Shown here one piece after another: positions 34,514-45,015 of a stretch of DNA of 64,000 nucleotides. Location of the stretch: NCBI GenBank assembly GCA_907164885.2, contig OU015494.1:1642768-1706767 (forward strand). The letters are read 5' to 3'. The position numbers and the translations under genes are program-made. Positions within the stretch are counted from its first letter, which is position 1; every line of letters begins with the position of its first letter. Below the pieces are notes generated by a model that was not told the origin of the DNA, searched no databases, and saw only the letters and a program-made list of their open reading frames with translations. This DNA comes from Dolomedes plantarius. Taxonomy: Eukaryota; Arthropoda; Arachnida; Araneae; Dolomedidae.

Positions 34514-36193
34514 GTAAGTAATTCTTTGAATTTTAAATTTCTATTGATATTTGAGTGTTCATATTTAATTTTTGAAATGAGAGTTGAGTGAGTTTCAAAT
34601 TGAAAAACTATGGATTTCCTAATTATGCAGAGCACTTCAACTTCTTTTTTTCTGCAAGATATTTTGGAAAATGCAATCATATAAATATCTTATTGTTCTA
34701 TTGGCATTCTTCTGTTAATGTTAAAACTTAATTGTTCAATATTTTTACTCGTATTATAGTAATATTATGAAGCATTCTATAACAGTCTTATGAGTAAAAG
34801 GGTCCAATTTTGAGAAATGAAATTTACTGGAGATTTCACTGATTTATTAAGAAAATGACTTTTCAATGAATTAATAAGAGACCCAGTTTCTATTTTAAGA
34901 GGACTTATTTTAGCATCCCAGATGACATTAATAGAAAAGTTTTACACATGAAATTTGTTTCATTTTAATGTATATTGTGTTGAAAATAAGAAAAAAGTAT
35001 TTCTATAATGTTTGATTCATCTTAAGGAATGACTGTTAAAATGAAGCATTATCAATTTGATAAATGCCTCTTATTGACACTCCTTTTCAGAATAACTGAG
35101 ACTTTGTTTGGTATCCATAGGAATCGAGTTCAAATGACGTTATTTTGAGATTCAAATATAGTAGGGATTCACATATAGACTTCTCGAACTTCGTCGGGAT
35201 TGCTTCGATGGACGCAGATCACAAAAGTGGTTGCTGAAAAAAAAAGTCCCGGTAGAGATCTTAATTACTTGGGCTTATGTTTGTCACTTTTCAAATCAAA
35301 TCTTTCAAAAGTTAGCCAAAAATTTTGTATTAATATACATTCTGTACGTATTTAGATTCTTGATAAAAAAGTACTAAAGAAATAAATGTTTTAAAAGAAA
35401 TATTTCTCTAAGATTTAAGAGTATAAAGTAATCACTTACAATGAACTAATTACAACGAAACATGTTTTACAATTCATATATAACAACTAATAACAATATG
35501 TTAAATAACATTAATTTTAAAATGTTTTTAAAAATACATTAATTTAAAATGTTTAAAATAATATATGTTATATTTTAGTTACACTAGAAAAATACTTTAG
35601 TTTATAATTCACCCGCAATAAACTTGCTGTTCTCCCAGACTGCTTTCGAACATAAATGATACGATAAAGAACTTTTGAGATGGCCTTGACATTTTTTCCA
35701 ACAATTTTAAAGAAGAACGTCGAAAATGCTTATTGTTGAAAATTAAAGATGCTATCAGATTGTTTTAAGTGCTGGAGAATTCAGGTAATTGAAGTTGAAA
35801 TGGCTGAAATAAATATATATCAGGTCGTATTTTCTCTTGCTTAATGATCGAGGTTATGACAGTTTCTCACTTCCTAAGCAATGTTTTAAAAGCGATTACG
35901 CTGCATAACTTACAAATGTTCTTTAGCAGTTTTATACTAACCATTTTTCAACAAAATTAGCGTATGACGAGGAGAGCAGATTTTTGTTGAGTTTTATCAT
36001 CAACACTCTAAACCACACAAAAACGATCTTATGGACATTTATTTTTGTCTAAACATATCACAACCGTAATAACACGCCAGTGCTTACTATAAAATAGATT
36101 TCCGTTCTTGGATCTTTTTTGAGAATCGTGTCATATGATTTTTGTCGCTTGAAAAAATTGTAATTTACGTCTCATAATTTATATGGGAACGTA
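34514..36193 (+). other. Putative intron of the host gene
   Basis: AT-rich and non-coding. One acceptor-like CTCCTTTTCAG occurs near 35090, but the sequence after it meets a stop within three codons in the incoming phase, so I do not call an exon there. Confidence 0.4.
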
Positions 36194-37123
36194 CAAGATA
36201 TTTCACGAAAGGCCCATAAGTTTAAAAATAAATAACTTGGAACGGGGATAGATAGAAGCATGAAGCTAGTGGTATGTTTATTAAAAAAACCGTAAGAATA
36301 TTATACAGAAACTTCAATATTTTAGTTACAAATTGCGCCGATAGATGACGCGATAGACGGCGGCATTATGGATCCCCATAAAGAGAGCTCAGACGCCGTG
36401 GACGATCAGTCTGACCGTTTGGGCTGCAATATCCTGCAAAGGCCTAATTGGACCATTTTTCTTGCGAGAAACGGTAACGACTGACCGATATATTGCGCTT
36501 TTGAAATAATTTGTCACCACTCAACAAGCGTTGGACGATCGACCAGACAAGGCGTGGTTCATGCAAGATGGGGCTTACCTACACCATACGCAAGATGTTT
36601 TTGACTTTCTGGACGAATACTTCAATGATAGAGTTATTGCGTTGAACTATTCGAAAGTTAAGGGAGAAGGCATTGATTGGTCTCCGTATTCCCCCGACCT
36701 CAACCGACTACTTTCTGTGGGGCATACTGAAGGACATTGTTTATCGCAATAATCCTGTAACACTCGACGAGCTGGTGGTGGCTATTTCTCAAGCTTGTGT
36801 GTCGATTTACGCTGACACACTACAGAGAGTCACTGACAATTTCATTCTTTGTTTGCGACATGTTTGTTGTGGGAAATGTGTACATTTGAATCGCTTTTGA
36901 TGTGAATACAACGAGGGCTTGCATTATCCACTATGTACTGCCTACTTATGGTAATGACGCCTGAAGCGACATCTATCGGCGCAATTTGTGACTAAAATCT
37001 TGAGGTTTCTGTAACAGATTCTTACTGGTTTTTTAATTAACATACCACTAGTTTCATGCTTCTATCTATACCCGTTTCCGAGTTATTTATTTTCAAAATT
37101 AGGGGTCCTTCGTGAAGCACCGG
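36194..37123 (+). mobile_element. Deletion derivative of a mariner-type transposon, copy 1
   Basis: 930 bp with inverted repeats of about 165 bp, bounded by TA on both sides (36192-36193, 37124-37125). The inner parts are well conserved (TTTCACGAA, then ATAACTTGGAACGGGGATAG, mirrored at the right). Only the C-terminal half of the transposase remains. A second copy in the opposite orientation lies at 58750-59690 and shares the same internal deletion and the same frameshift. Confidence 0.85.
36440..36900 (+). pseudogene. Mariner-type transposase, C-terminal half
   Basis: RPDKAWFMQDGAYLHH (about 36541) holds the second catalytic aspartate, followed by VFDFLDEYFNDRVIALNY and DWSPYSPDLN. The frame then shifts by a missing base or two, and DYFLWGILKDIVYRNN (about 36709) with the third aspartate continues in the next frame, ending RHVCCGKCVHLNRF at 36900. 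The N-terminal DNA-binding region and first aspartate are deleted. Confidence 0.85.
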
Positions 37124-37129
37124 TATCTT

Positions 37130-37560
37130 TATATACACCCTTAGACAAAAAAAAACAACGATGCACCAAGATCCGGATCTCTCCCCCATTGTGGACGTTT
37201 GGAGCATTATGGGCAGGGCCCTCTAACCAGCTCGGGATTTTGACGATCTAGCTTGCCAATTGGGCATAATTTGGAACGATATCCCACTGGAGGACATCTG
37301 CCACCTCTATGAATCAGTGTCAAGCGGAATCACTGCTTCCATAAGGGTCAGAGGTGGACCAACGCGTTACTGACGTTTTTCCCTTTGTAAAGCTCTTTCT
37401 CTTGAATAAATCATCCAATTTTTCTCCAATCGTAATCATTTGTTTTCCTGTATATGTGCATCACATCTACCGAATTTCGTCGCATTCGGATAACTCATTC
37501 TTGGTGCGTCTTTTTTTTTTTGTACTTTAAAGAAACAATCCGAGTTCAATCGTAATCATA
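37130..37560 (+). mobile_element. 3' remnant of a Tc1-like transposon
   Basis: AAAACAACGATGCACCAAGA near 37155 and its imperfect inverse TCTTGGTGCGTC near 37500 look like terminal repeats of a shortened element. Between them DPDLSPIVDVWSIMGRAL, then CQLGIIWNDIP and ASIRVRGGPTRY with a stop read as the C-terminus of a Tc1 transposase. The catalytic glutamate normally found in the PIE motif is valine here. Almost the whole gene before this block is missing. Confidence 0.65.
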
Positions 37561-38267
37561 ATTCAAAGACGAAATTTTGTTTCTGTTTTACGATGTATGC
37601 TTGATTCTCTTCTTTCGTCCAGTGTATACCCTTGGGAGTCAGTACATTTATTTTATTTTTAAACTGACAAATTTATCCTTTTTAAAAAGACCTTTTAAAC
37701 TGCTCCTTTGTTCCTCGTAGAACATATTATAAATGTAAGTTGAATTCTAAATTGGAACTTTTAAATGTAGTAGTAGTGCTACTATTTAAAACATTCTATT
37801 TTCATTGTATAAGGAATTTATGTAAAGAGGTAAAAAAAAATTACAATTTATATGTCTATAAGTTTATCGGTCTTCTTATTTATCCAGTTTACATATCGTA
37901 ATGTGTAATTAAACTTACATATAAGGAGAATTATTAAGCACTTACAAAAATAGATATATAATTTATGAGATGATAAAAATTAAAAACCACAGATAAAAAA
38001 CTTAATTTTTAAAAACAAACAAAAGCAAGAATTTAAAAAAGTTGTATTTAAAGTTAAAAGTTGAAAGATGTAGTTTCGTAAAATTAAAACAATGCAACAT
38101 TGAAAATAACAGTTATGTAAATTAAAAATGACAGAAAATTAAGTTGAAGTTCAATTTAACACTTTTGAAGTTCCTGGGTTTTACACATAGATTGTTATAA
38201 TGACTTCGGAACTGTGGCATACCATGAGTAAAGTCCTTTTTTGGAGTATTTCTAATCGCAATATTAT
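37561..38267. other. AT-rich spacer
   Basis: No recognisable gene or repeat. Confidence 0.45.
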
Positions 38268-38535
38268 TGTTGAAATTCATAAACATACATGTGACGTCAC
38301 TTCTCATTAGTTACTGTGTTGGGGAACTGGCAACGTCTTTAAGGTAGTAGTTTTAGAGCAGAAAATAAACAGTACGTATCTCAACTTTTACAAGAAGTTA
38401 CGAAATCTATCTTCGAGTTATCAAAGCAACTGTTCATTATGTAAATAGTCTATATGTGCCATTTGTAATTGTGGTGATCTACGCTGTGTGAAATAAAGCA
38501 TATTAAATATAAAGAAACTCTACGTAGATTCCTCA
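38268..38535 (+). mobile_element. Solo LTR of the BEL/Pao family found at 48-57 kb
   Basis: 268 bp, roughly 85 percent identical by eye to the 3' LTR at 56990-57260. It starts TGTTGAAATTCATAAACATA and ends CTCTACGTAGATTCCTCA, the same termini. No internal sequence flanks it on either side. The flanking pentamers TATTA and TACTA are a plausible decayed duplication. It arose by recombination between the two LTRs of a former full element. Confidence 0.8.
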
Positions 38536-38641
38536 TACTAGCCGCTGCGCGACCAGCATGGTCGCTTTTAGCTTATATTTTTTTTCAAAACAACTTAACT
38601 GAAAGAAACATATATAAGGAATATTACCATAACCTGTCAAT

Positions 38642-40096
38642 TCTATATATATAAAACAGTTCCGTAACTGACTCATTCATTCACTGGACTGACATACAAC
38701 GCACAGACCAAACCGCTGGACCTAAGAGCTGAAATTTGCATGGCGATTCTTCTAATAGTGTAGGGGTGCACTAAGAAAGATTTTTCAAAGATTCTTCTTA
38801 GTTTTTTTAAAATTAAATTTTTAAGCTGTTTTAGTAACTTTTTTTAAAGTTTTGAATTTAAATAATATATTAAGCGTTGTAAAATTTATATCCACGAGAA
38901 AGATCATAAAAAATTCCTTTAAATGATATCTTTTTCGAATCTTTACCTTCATTTCTGATTTTTGGTGAATTTTTAAATATTTATTTTTAGACTTTAATTA
39001 TTAAATGCTGATCACGTGATTTCTTTTTCTGGTACTTTCAATAAATTTATCGTCACGTGCCGTAACAACTAAATAGACAAAAAAAACACTTTTTTCTTTC
39101 TAATGCAGCAGCCGATTGGATATTATCCAAAAAAATAACTATTCCTTATGATTTTTTTATAAATATTATATATATAAATATTTTTTTGCATCAATTGTAT
39201 ATATTGATCGGTCTCATTATTATAATACAGTGATTTCCGCTTATAAGAATCACGTTGTTATTAATGTTTTTTTGATTCTTATAAGCGGTGATTCTATAAC
39301 CCGAAATTAGGTTTTGGACTGAACACACACACCCTATATATACATATATTAGATAATTTCCATAAATACTCTTAATTTACATAACTATCTTTTATTAAAA
39401 TTTTTTTTATAGTTTTAAACATAAACTTAATTTTTAGACCTATAAGTAGATACACATGATTATAGTAAGAGAAGAAAAAATACAATATTTGTTCAAGTTA
39501 CAACATACCTGCTTAACAGTTTTAACATTTCAACTACAGGAAGGGAGCAAGAAAAAGTTTTCTACTGTCGTTTGACGTAATGAAGTTTTCAGAAGGCGGT
39601 TTATACCTCTTTCAATACTTATAGTCTCAGACGAAGATTTACTCGGACGGGTAAAGTTGCCCCAGGGTCAAGCTAATAGGACAGTGTTGTGGTAAAGCGT
39701 TTAAGGGGAAACGATTATGTTATGTCTAATAAAGAAAGGGTGAATTTTACGACTATATTCCATCCCATCTATCAATCTTTCTTTAAAAAAAGAACGAACT
39801 TCGTGCCTTTTGAGGGTTTAAGTAGGTTTTTTGGAAAAATGGAAGTAAAGCGAAGAGTGTAAACTGATTCTTAAAACCGGTGGATGATTCTTTAAAGCGA
39901 ACATTTTAACATGGAAATAATTCATTTGTTTTTTGTTTTCGCGATATTGATTCTTATTAACGGTTGATTCTTATAGGCCAGTGATCACTATAAGCGGGGT
40001 TACTGTATATATATTTATTTTTTTGGCATTAATTGCATACATTTACCGTTGTATTTAATTTGAATGTACCGTAGCGAAGCGCGGGTTTTCAGCTAG
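38642..40096 (+). mobile_element. Non-autonomous Helitron
   Basis: Starts TCTATATATATAAAACAG and ends with GTAGCGAAGCGCGGG (short GC stem-loop) followed by TTTTCAGCTAG and a T. TC at the 5' end, a hairpin about 10 bases before the end, CTAG at the 3' end and no terminal inverted repeats are the Helitron hallmarks. There is no Rep/helicase gene, so it would move by rolling-circle replication using another element's protein. A 778-bp TIR element sits near its 3' end. Confidence 0.8.
39228..40005. mobile_element. TA-flanked TIR element nested in the Helitron
   Basis: Tips CAGTGATTTCCGCTTATAA and TTATAGTGATCACTGGC-type inverse (right end TATAAGCGGGGTTACTG), with TA at 39226-39227 and 40006-40007. 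Internal repeats of GATTCTTATAAGCG and GATTCTTATTAACGG occur near both ends. Tips starting CAGT and a TA duplication suggest the pogo/Tigger branch of Tc1/mariner. Non-coding. Confidence 0.7.
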
Positions 40097-40552
40097 TTAT
40101 AAATATATGTTGTTAAGTGGTAGTGGGATCTCAGCCAAAAAAAAATATAATCATTACAAAATTCTTATAAGGCTGATTCTAAAACATCGTGAATAAAACT
40201 GGGAATTACCATTACTTCAGAACAGAGTTAAAGATAAGACTTACTACGATATTCATAAACTTCTTGATCTCCACAGTTGAGTATTTCACAAGTAGGAGAT
40301 ACTACAGTGACAGAATCAAAGAAGGACTCAGATAAACTTACATCAATTGTCCATGACTAAACACTAGATTTGATAGGTCTAAACATATTTTCTCAAAAGT
40401 TTATCCTCTTACATGCATTTAGAAAAACCAATGGAAGAAATGAATAAATTAAAATTATTCACGAGTAAATACATCAATTAAATAGATTAAATTGAGTGCT
40501 ATCGTCGAGCCACTTCACACACGCGGTTGGCCGCTAATGTTTACATCTGGTA
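40097..40552. other. Spacer without recognisable genes
   Basis: AT-rich; nothing supported until the promoter-like patch at about 40505-40600 that precedes the exon-like segment at 40609. Confidence 0.4.
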
Positions 40553-40655
40553 GTTGCAGCCGTTGTCATTCGGAGTGTAGAAATATCGTTTTATATATAT
40601 ATAGATAGATGGCGTCCGTGACGGGAGAGCAACGAAAATTGGTTTAGTAAACAAG
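40553..40655 (+). pseudogene. Exon-1-like segment of a piggyBac-type element (family B)
   Basis: TTGCAGCCGTTGTCATTCGG followed by AGTGTAGAAAT resembles the leader upstream of exon 1 in the piggyBac element at 53 kb (minus strand, TGCAGTTGTACGGCGTTTGG then GTAGAATTTC). ATGGCGTCCGTGACGGG at 40609 parallels ATGGCGTCATCTCAGGG at 53194, and ACAAG followed by GTACG (40656) stands where the donor should be. A stop breaks the frame after 12 codons. I infer a decayed first exon of a related element; no family B transposase body was found. Confidence 0.4.
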
Positions 40656-40751
40656 GTACGATTTGAAATAATGCATTGTTTATTTTTATTTTACGCATTT
40701 TACGGACTTTGAGTTATTTTTATGGATGCATTAAAACCTCCTGGGTATTTT

Positions 40752-40771
40752 TTTTATCACATGTGATACAA
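40752..40771. repeat. Family B palindrome, site 1
   Basis: TTTTATCACATGTGATACAA, containing the perfect 14-mer TATCACATGTGATA; 17 nt from TTAA. Confidence 0.8.
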
Positions 40772-40825
40772 AAGTTTCATATTTTTTTTAACAAGGCTGG
40801 ACGGCAGAAACGATTCTGAAACCGG

Positions 40826-40845
40826 TTGTATCATATGTGATACAA
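40826..40845. repeat. Family B palindrome, site 2
   Basis: TTGTATCATATGTGATACAA, one mismatched pair. Confidence 0.8.
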
Positions 40846-42430
40846 AGTGAAATATCTCCCTAAATTTTCTCTTCTCATCAACTGATGGCAGTACTTGTAC
40901 ACGATTGTATTAATAGTGGCGTCGTTGGGTCAAAGCATGATGCCTGCACGCCGTCGAAATACGTTTTTTATTACTTAATTTTACAAATATTAAACTAATT
41001 TTTAAATATAGATTTTCTTTGTATATATACGAGTTATTTCTATAAGGGAACCAGGGGTAGAACGGGGTACGAATTTAAAAATTTGTTTTAAAAATACATA
41101 ACAGTTAATTTGCTGGGTGGTTTTGTCTCTCTTACCCAACATTTTAACTCTGTAGAAAGATTAGACACCACTTAAATGTTTTTATAAATGATGGTATTAA
41201 GTTTCCTTATCCGCAATAACCTTAACTATCCATAATAAATTTACCCAGGTTCTTTACCCAGCATGCAAATAATTATTACTTGGTAGGAAAGAGACACAAC
41301 TAAAATGTTTTTATAAATGATGAGGACCAATATTTACAAATTAACAACAAATATTTATTACCCACATAAACAGTTAAATTATACAGTATTAAAATGATTC
41401 TTCTTTTCATAACTGCATGAATAATAAATAATGTGCTAAAATGATTAATATTCTTTCAAATAACAAATTGGGTCCTCACCTGATTAACATGTAAAGGTAT
41501 GTATCATTTACGGTATTTTAATTTAAATTTAAATCTTAAAATAGTACCGTCAATATCAACATAATTGCAAAGACTGACTTACCCCAAAATCGGCTCGCTA
41601 AGCATCATGGTTGTAGGTAAAGGGGCAGGGTGGACTCGAGAGTCCACCACAGGGCAAGCCCGTAGGCTATTCGCCCTCTGCACACCTCTAATCCTCTGCA
41701 CGCTCCAAAAAAAAACCTTCTCTCTATCTCTCTCTGTATCATTTCTACCCCTTAATATTCATCTCAACTTTTTTGCATATATCTTTCCACCTTCCAATCA
41801 CAATATTTTCTTCTCCATATAAACTCCACCTACGTCTTAAAACATTTTTCTAGTGGCTATAATATTTTCTTTATTAAATTTCACATACCTCATTGGGTCT
41901 CTACTTTCCTCACATTTTCCCCTTTTACTTCCTACATTTTTCTTATATTTTATTTTCTAACACCTGGTCAGTTTTATAACATTTTTTCCTTACCATGGTC
42001 CGACAATACTGCTACTGTTGCGTAAATTCTACTATAATCCTTTCAATTCCTATTCCTTATTCTAAAGGGGCTTTTTCGACTGACCCTCGTCCAACGCAAC
42101 TCTTTTATCATGGGGCCTTTTAACTAACCGCGATTCTACTTTACTACTGAGCCTTTTCTTATGGGGCCTTTATATGGGAGCGGCGGCTATTTCCAAACCT
42201 TCCCCTCTCTACCATCAATATATTTTTACTGCGTACGTTTCCCTTTTCTAACAATCTTTTAAACTTATGTAAAAGGCCTTTTCTTATGCTGACCACTAAC
42301 CGGCTGAATCCTGAATCTACCCTTCCTCTGCGTATCCAATTTTATAGCTGACTCTTATCCTTTCACTACGTTTTACAATGCATAAAGAATCTTAAACATG
42401 ACTTGCAGCTGTTTATTCTCCTAGAAACTC

Positions 42431-42455
42431 TTTGCTGGCTTAAAGAGCCAGCAAA
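42431..42455. repeat. 10-bp hairpin next to TTAA
   Basis: TTTGCTGGCT, TAAAG, AGCCAGCAAA: a perfect inverted repeat directly abutting the TTAA at 42456. Confidence 0.85.
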
Positions 42456-42473
42456 TTAACCTTTTACACGCCA

Positions 42474-42493
42474 ATGTTCCCAAAAGGGAACAT
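42474..42493. repeat. Family A palindrome, site 1
   Basis: ATGTTCCC-AAAA-GGGAACAT, exactly 14 nt from the left TTAA. Confidence 0.9.
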
Positions 42494-42813
42494 CAACTTC
42501 AAAATTCTGTGAAAAATACAATTTCATTCGTATTGCTCTACAAAAATTATCACTTAGAAAGAATGTATAGATTGATTTTTTTGGCCTTGTGGTTACGTTA
42601 ATAAAATAAATAGTGTCTAGGCGAAAAAATCGTAATTTTGGCCTTTTTTCTAACTTTTCGAAGAACGAAATTCAAAAATTCATATAAAATTCAAAATTCA
42701 ACAAATGATTTTAAAATTAATTGGGAGTAATTAAAAATGATCATTTTGTAGGTAGAACATCAGTTATAACGAAAAAGATTAAATTTTGTTGTTACTATTA
42801 GATAAAAATTTGC

Positions 42814-42833
42814 ATGTTCCCAACAGGGAACAT
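42814..42833. repeat. Family A palindrome, site 2
   Basis: ATGTTCCC-AACA-GGGAACAT, 13 nt before the TTAG at 42847. Confidence 0.9.
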
Positions 42834-43339
42834 TGGCGTGTAAAGGTTAGTTTTTCAACATAATAAAGTTCTTTTGATTACAGTGCATAGAAGTATTGAT
42901 AAAATTTTTTTGAATACGAGAGGTTTTAGTATGTGTCGACGAAAGATGTTTATGACTTGGATCTACTTTCAATTCCCCTGTTCCCTCCCCTCCCCCTCAC
43001 ACGTTCTCCAATGGGTTTGAAGTGGATTACTCATAGCTGCCGCTGAAAAACGCGTGTTTGTTGATAATTAGACGTTGTTTATGACTCTATTGGAGGGGCA
43101 CATAATATGTTGGAAAACACGTGATTATGAGTTCCCATTATTTTCCTTTCCTCTGCAATTTTCTTCATTTGAAAGAGGATACGTCACTTTCATTCTAAAT
43201 TGAGTATAGATGAATACGTGGTGCCCTGTTACGGTCCTCATTCGGCTAAAATGTTTATACGAGGTAAACCAATACGGTTTGATTTTAAAATATGGATAAG
43301 CTATGAGAATCCATAAAGAAAAAAGTTCAGAAATAGAAA

Positions 43340-44150
43340 ACTTTTGTCCTGGATCTAGAGTTGTGTGGGAGCTTCTATCCAGTGTTGAAAATTAAGAGAA
43401 GCATGAAATTGTCTTTGACAACTTTTTCTCATAACATAAGCTGTTTACCGAGTTGTTTGAAAAGAGTTTCAAAGCAACTGGCACGATTCGGGAATTTCGG
43501 ACAGGAAGATGCCTCCTCAATCACCAAAAGAAGCCACAAAATGGGTTAAAGAGGAAATTTTCAGTACCGAAGTGATGGTCAAGTTTACATTTGTCGCTGG
43601 AAAGACAATGCTGTAGTAACTATAGCCTCCAATTATTCGGCACCATGAGCCTATCGGTAAAACCAAGCGTTTTGTGCTCGACAAAAAAAAAAGAGAATTG
43701 ATGTTTCTCAGCCACATCTGATAAAAATACTAATGAGGGAATGGGAGGTGTCGATTTACTAGACAGACTTCTGGATATATCGACCTATATTTAGAAACAA
43801 AAAATGTTATTGGAATCAATTTAGCAATGCGCTAAACATGGCTGTCAGTTGTGGGATAGATTTTGCATTTACATTTGCCCAAAGGTACAACAGCAGAACT
43901 ATCGCTTCTCAATTTCCGGAATGAAGTAACTTTATGTTTGCTTCGCATGAAACCGAAACTCCACTCTGTTGCTGGACCACACGCACATTGCTATGAATCT
44001 TTCAGACAATCAGATGCACACTATATTGTGCCATCAACACAAGGACGTTGTGTTTTATGCCAAAAGAATACTAGAAAAAAAATGTTTTGAGTGTGAGAAA
44101 AGACTGCATGAGATATACTTTCCCATCTGCCCTGGACAGTAGAAGAAACG
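43340..44150 (+). pseudogene. PiggyBac transposase, C-terminal half (family A)
   Basis: Readable across several frames: NFFS-type block near 43425 (the KLFTELFEKSFKATGTI segment follows), then KEATKWVKRGNFQYRSDGQV, ICRWKDNAVVTIASNYS, and GMGGVDLLDRLLDIYRP near 43745, which carries the last catalytic aspartate. A Cys/His-rich tail (RCVLCQKNTRKK, CFECEKRLHE) near 44045-44110 is the terminal zinc-binding domain that binds transposon ends in this family. At least five stops or frameshifts; the N-terminal half with the first catalytic aspartate was not found. The family cuts and pastes at TTAA. Confidence 0.7.
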
Positions 44151-44708
44151 TAGAGTATAAAAGCTAAGAACAATAATTATTTTTTGTTTTCTTTTTCTTG
44201 TTTTAAAAAAATTTGGTAAGCTTTTTCTTTCTCCTTGCATTTTTTAGACTTTCATTCATATGATTATTGCGCTGTAAATTTTAATACAGAGATTATTTGT
44301 TACTTCCTTTATTCTAATGATGTTTTAATTGTTTGATTAACATGCTAATAAATAATTGTAAAATTTTTAAAATATAGTGATTCCTGCTCATCAACAGTAT
44401 AATTATTTTTTTCAATTTAGTGGGAAAACTTTTTATTCTGAAAGCTTCGTTGCAGCTCTTGACAAATTTAGCTGACTTAGCTCTTGAGCACCACCATGGC
44501 TCGAAGGGCACGACCCGATTATTTTTATGCTTAACCTGTGTTATTTCTTTAGAATAACACAGGTAAAGCAAAAAAGTTATACCTGTGTTATAACTTTTAG
44601 AAATTATAGTATAACTACTAAAGAATTGGCACAGAAATCGAAATTTGAATTAAAGGTCATTAATCCTATTTTACAAAAACATGTGGAAAAACTAAGTGTT
44701 TCCCGCCA

Positions 44709-44728
44709 ATGTTCCCTTTTGGGAACAT
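44709..44728. repeat. Family A palindrome, site 3
   Basis: ATGTTCCC-TTTT-GGGAACAT, preceded by CCGCCA as at site 1. Confidence 0.9.
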
Positions 44729-44983
44729 GTTGTAACTCATATACAAAATTTTTTTTTTTTTTTAAATTACACATAGTTCTTATGTTTGAGTTTTTTAATG
44801 TGATTTTTATCAATAAATAGTTTGTGTTACCTTTCGACATAGTGCCGCGTTAAAAGGTTAAGATCGCTGCAAATTTTTGGTATGAATACATTATAATGTA
44901 ATAATCCCAAAAATACAATAATATGTAAGAAAATAAACGAACAATATTTTTTTTCAATTGCAAGGAAAATTATTGTCATTTTT

Positions 44984-45015
44984 CCCGTTCTGCCCCGGGA
45001 ACAGGGCAGAACGGG
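44984..45015. repeat. Palindrome formed by two pogo ends
   Basis: CCCGTTCTGCCC (44984-44995), CGGGAACA, then GGGCAGAACGGG (45004-45015): perfect 12-bp arms. Each arm matches the pogo termini at 41045 and 47622, so two element ends face each other without a TA between them. Confidence 0.85.

Larger units (their letters stand above)
42460..44857 (+). mobile_element. PiggyBac-type element (family A)
   Basis: TTAA at 42456-42459 and 44858-44861. The left tip is CCTTTTACACGCC; the right tip, inverted, is CCTTTTAACGCGGC. The sub-block 42460-42846 has matching inverted ends of its own (CCTTTTACACGCCAATG and CATTGGCGTGTAAAGG, then TTAG), so it may be a separate 387-bp MITE abutting the transposase-bearing part. 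The family palindrome occurs three times. A decayed transposase lies in plus orientation. Confidence 0.6.
41043..44997. mobile_element. Pogo-type element 1 (host of piggyBac A)
   Basis: Left terminus AGGGAACCAGGGGTAGAACG (41045) next to TA; right terminus CCCGTTCTGCCCCGGGAAC ending about 45002, an inverse match. Its own sequence is 41045-42455 and 44862-44997, with no transposase recognised. It includes a C/T-rich stretch at about 41640-42420 with no clear coding content. The right end overlaps the left end of pogo element 2. Confidence 0.5.

Noticed and set aside
35080..35240. Second exon of the acidic secreted protein after CTCCTTTTCAG
   Set aside because: In the incoming phase a stop appears at the third codon, and no donor follows.
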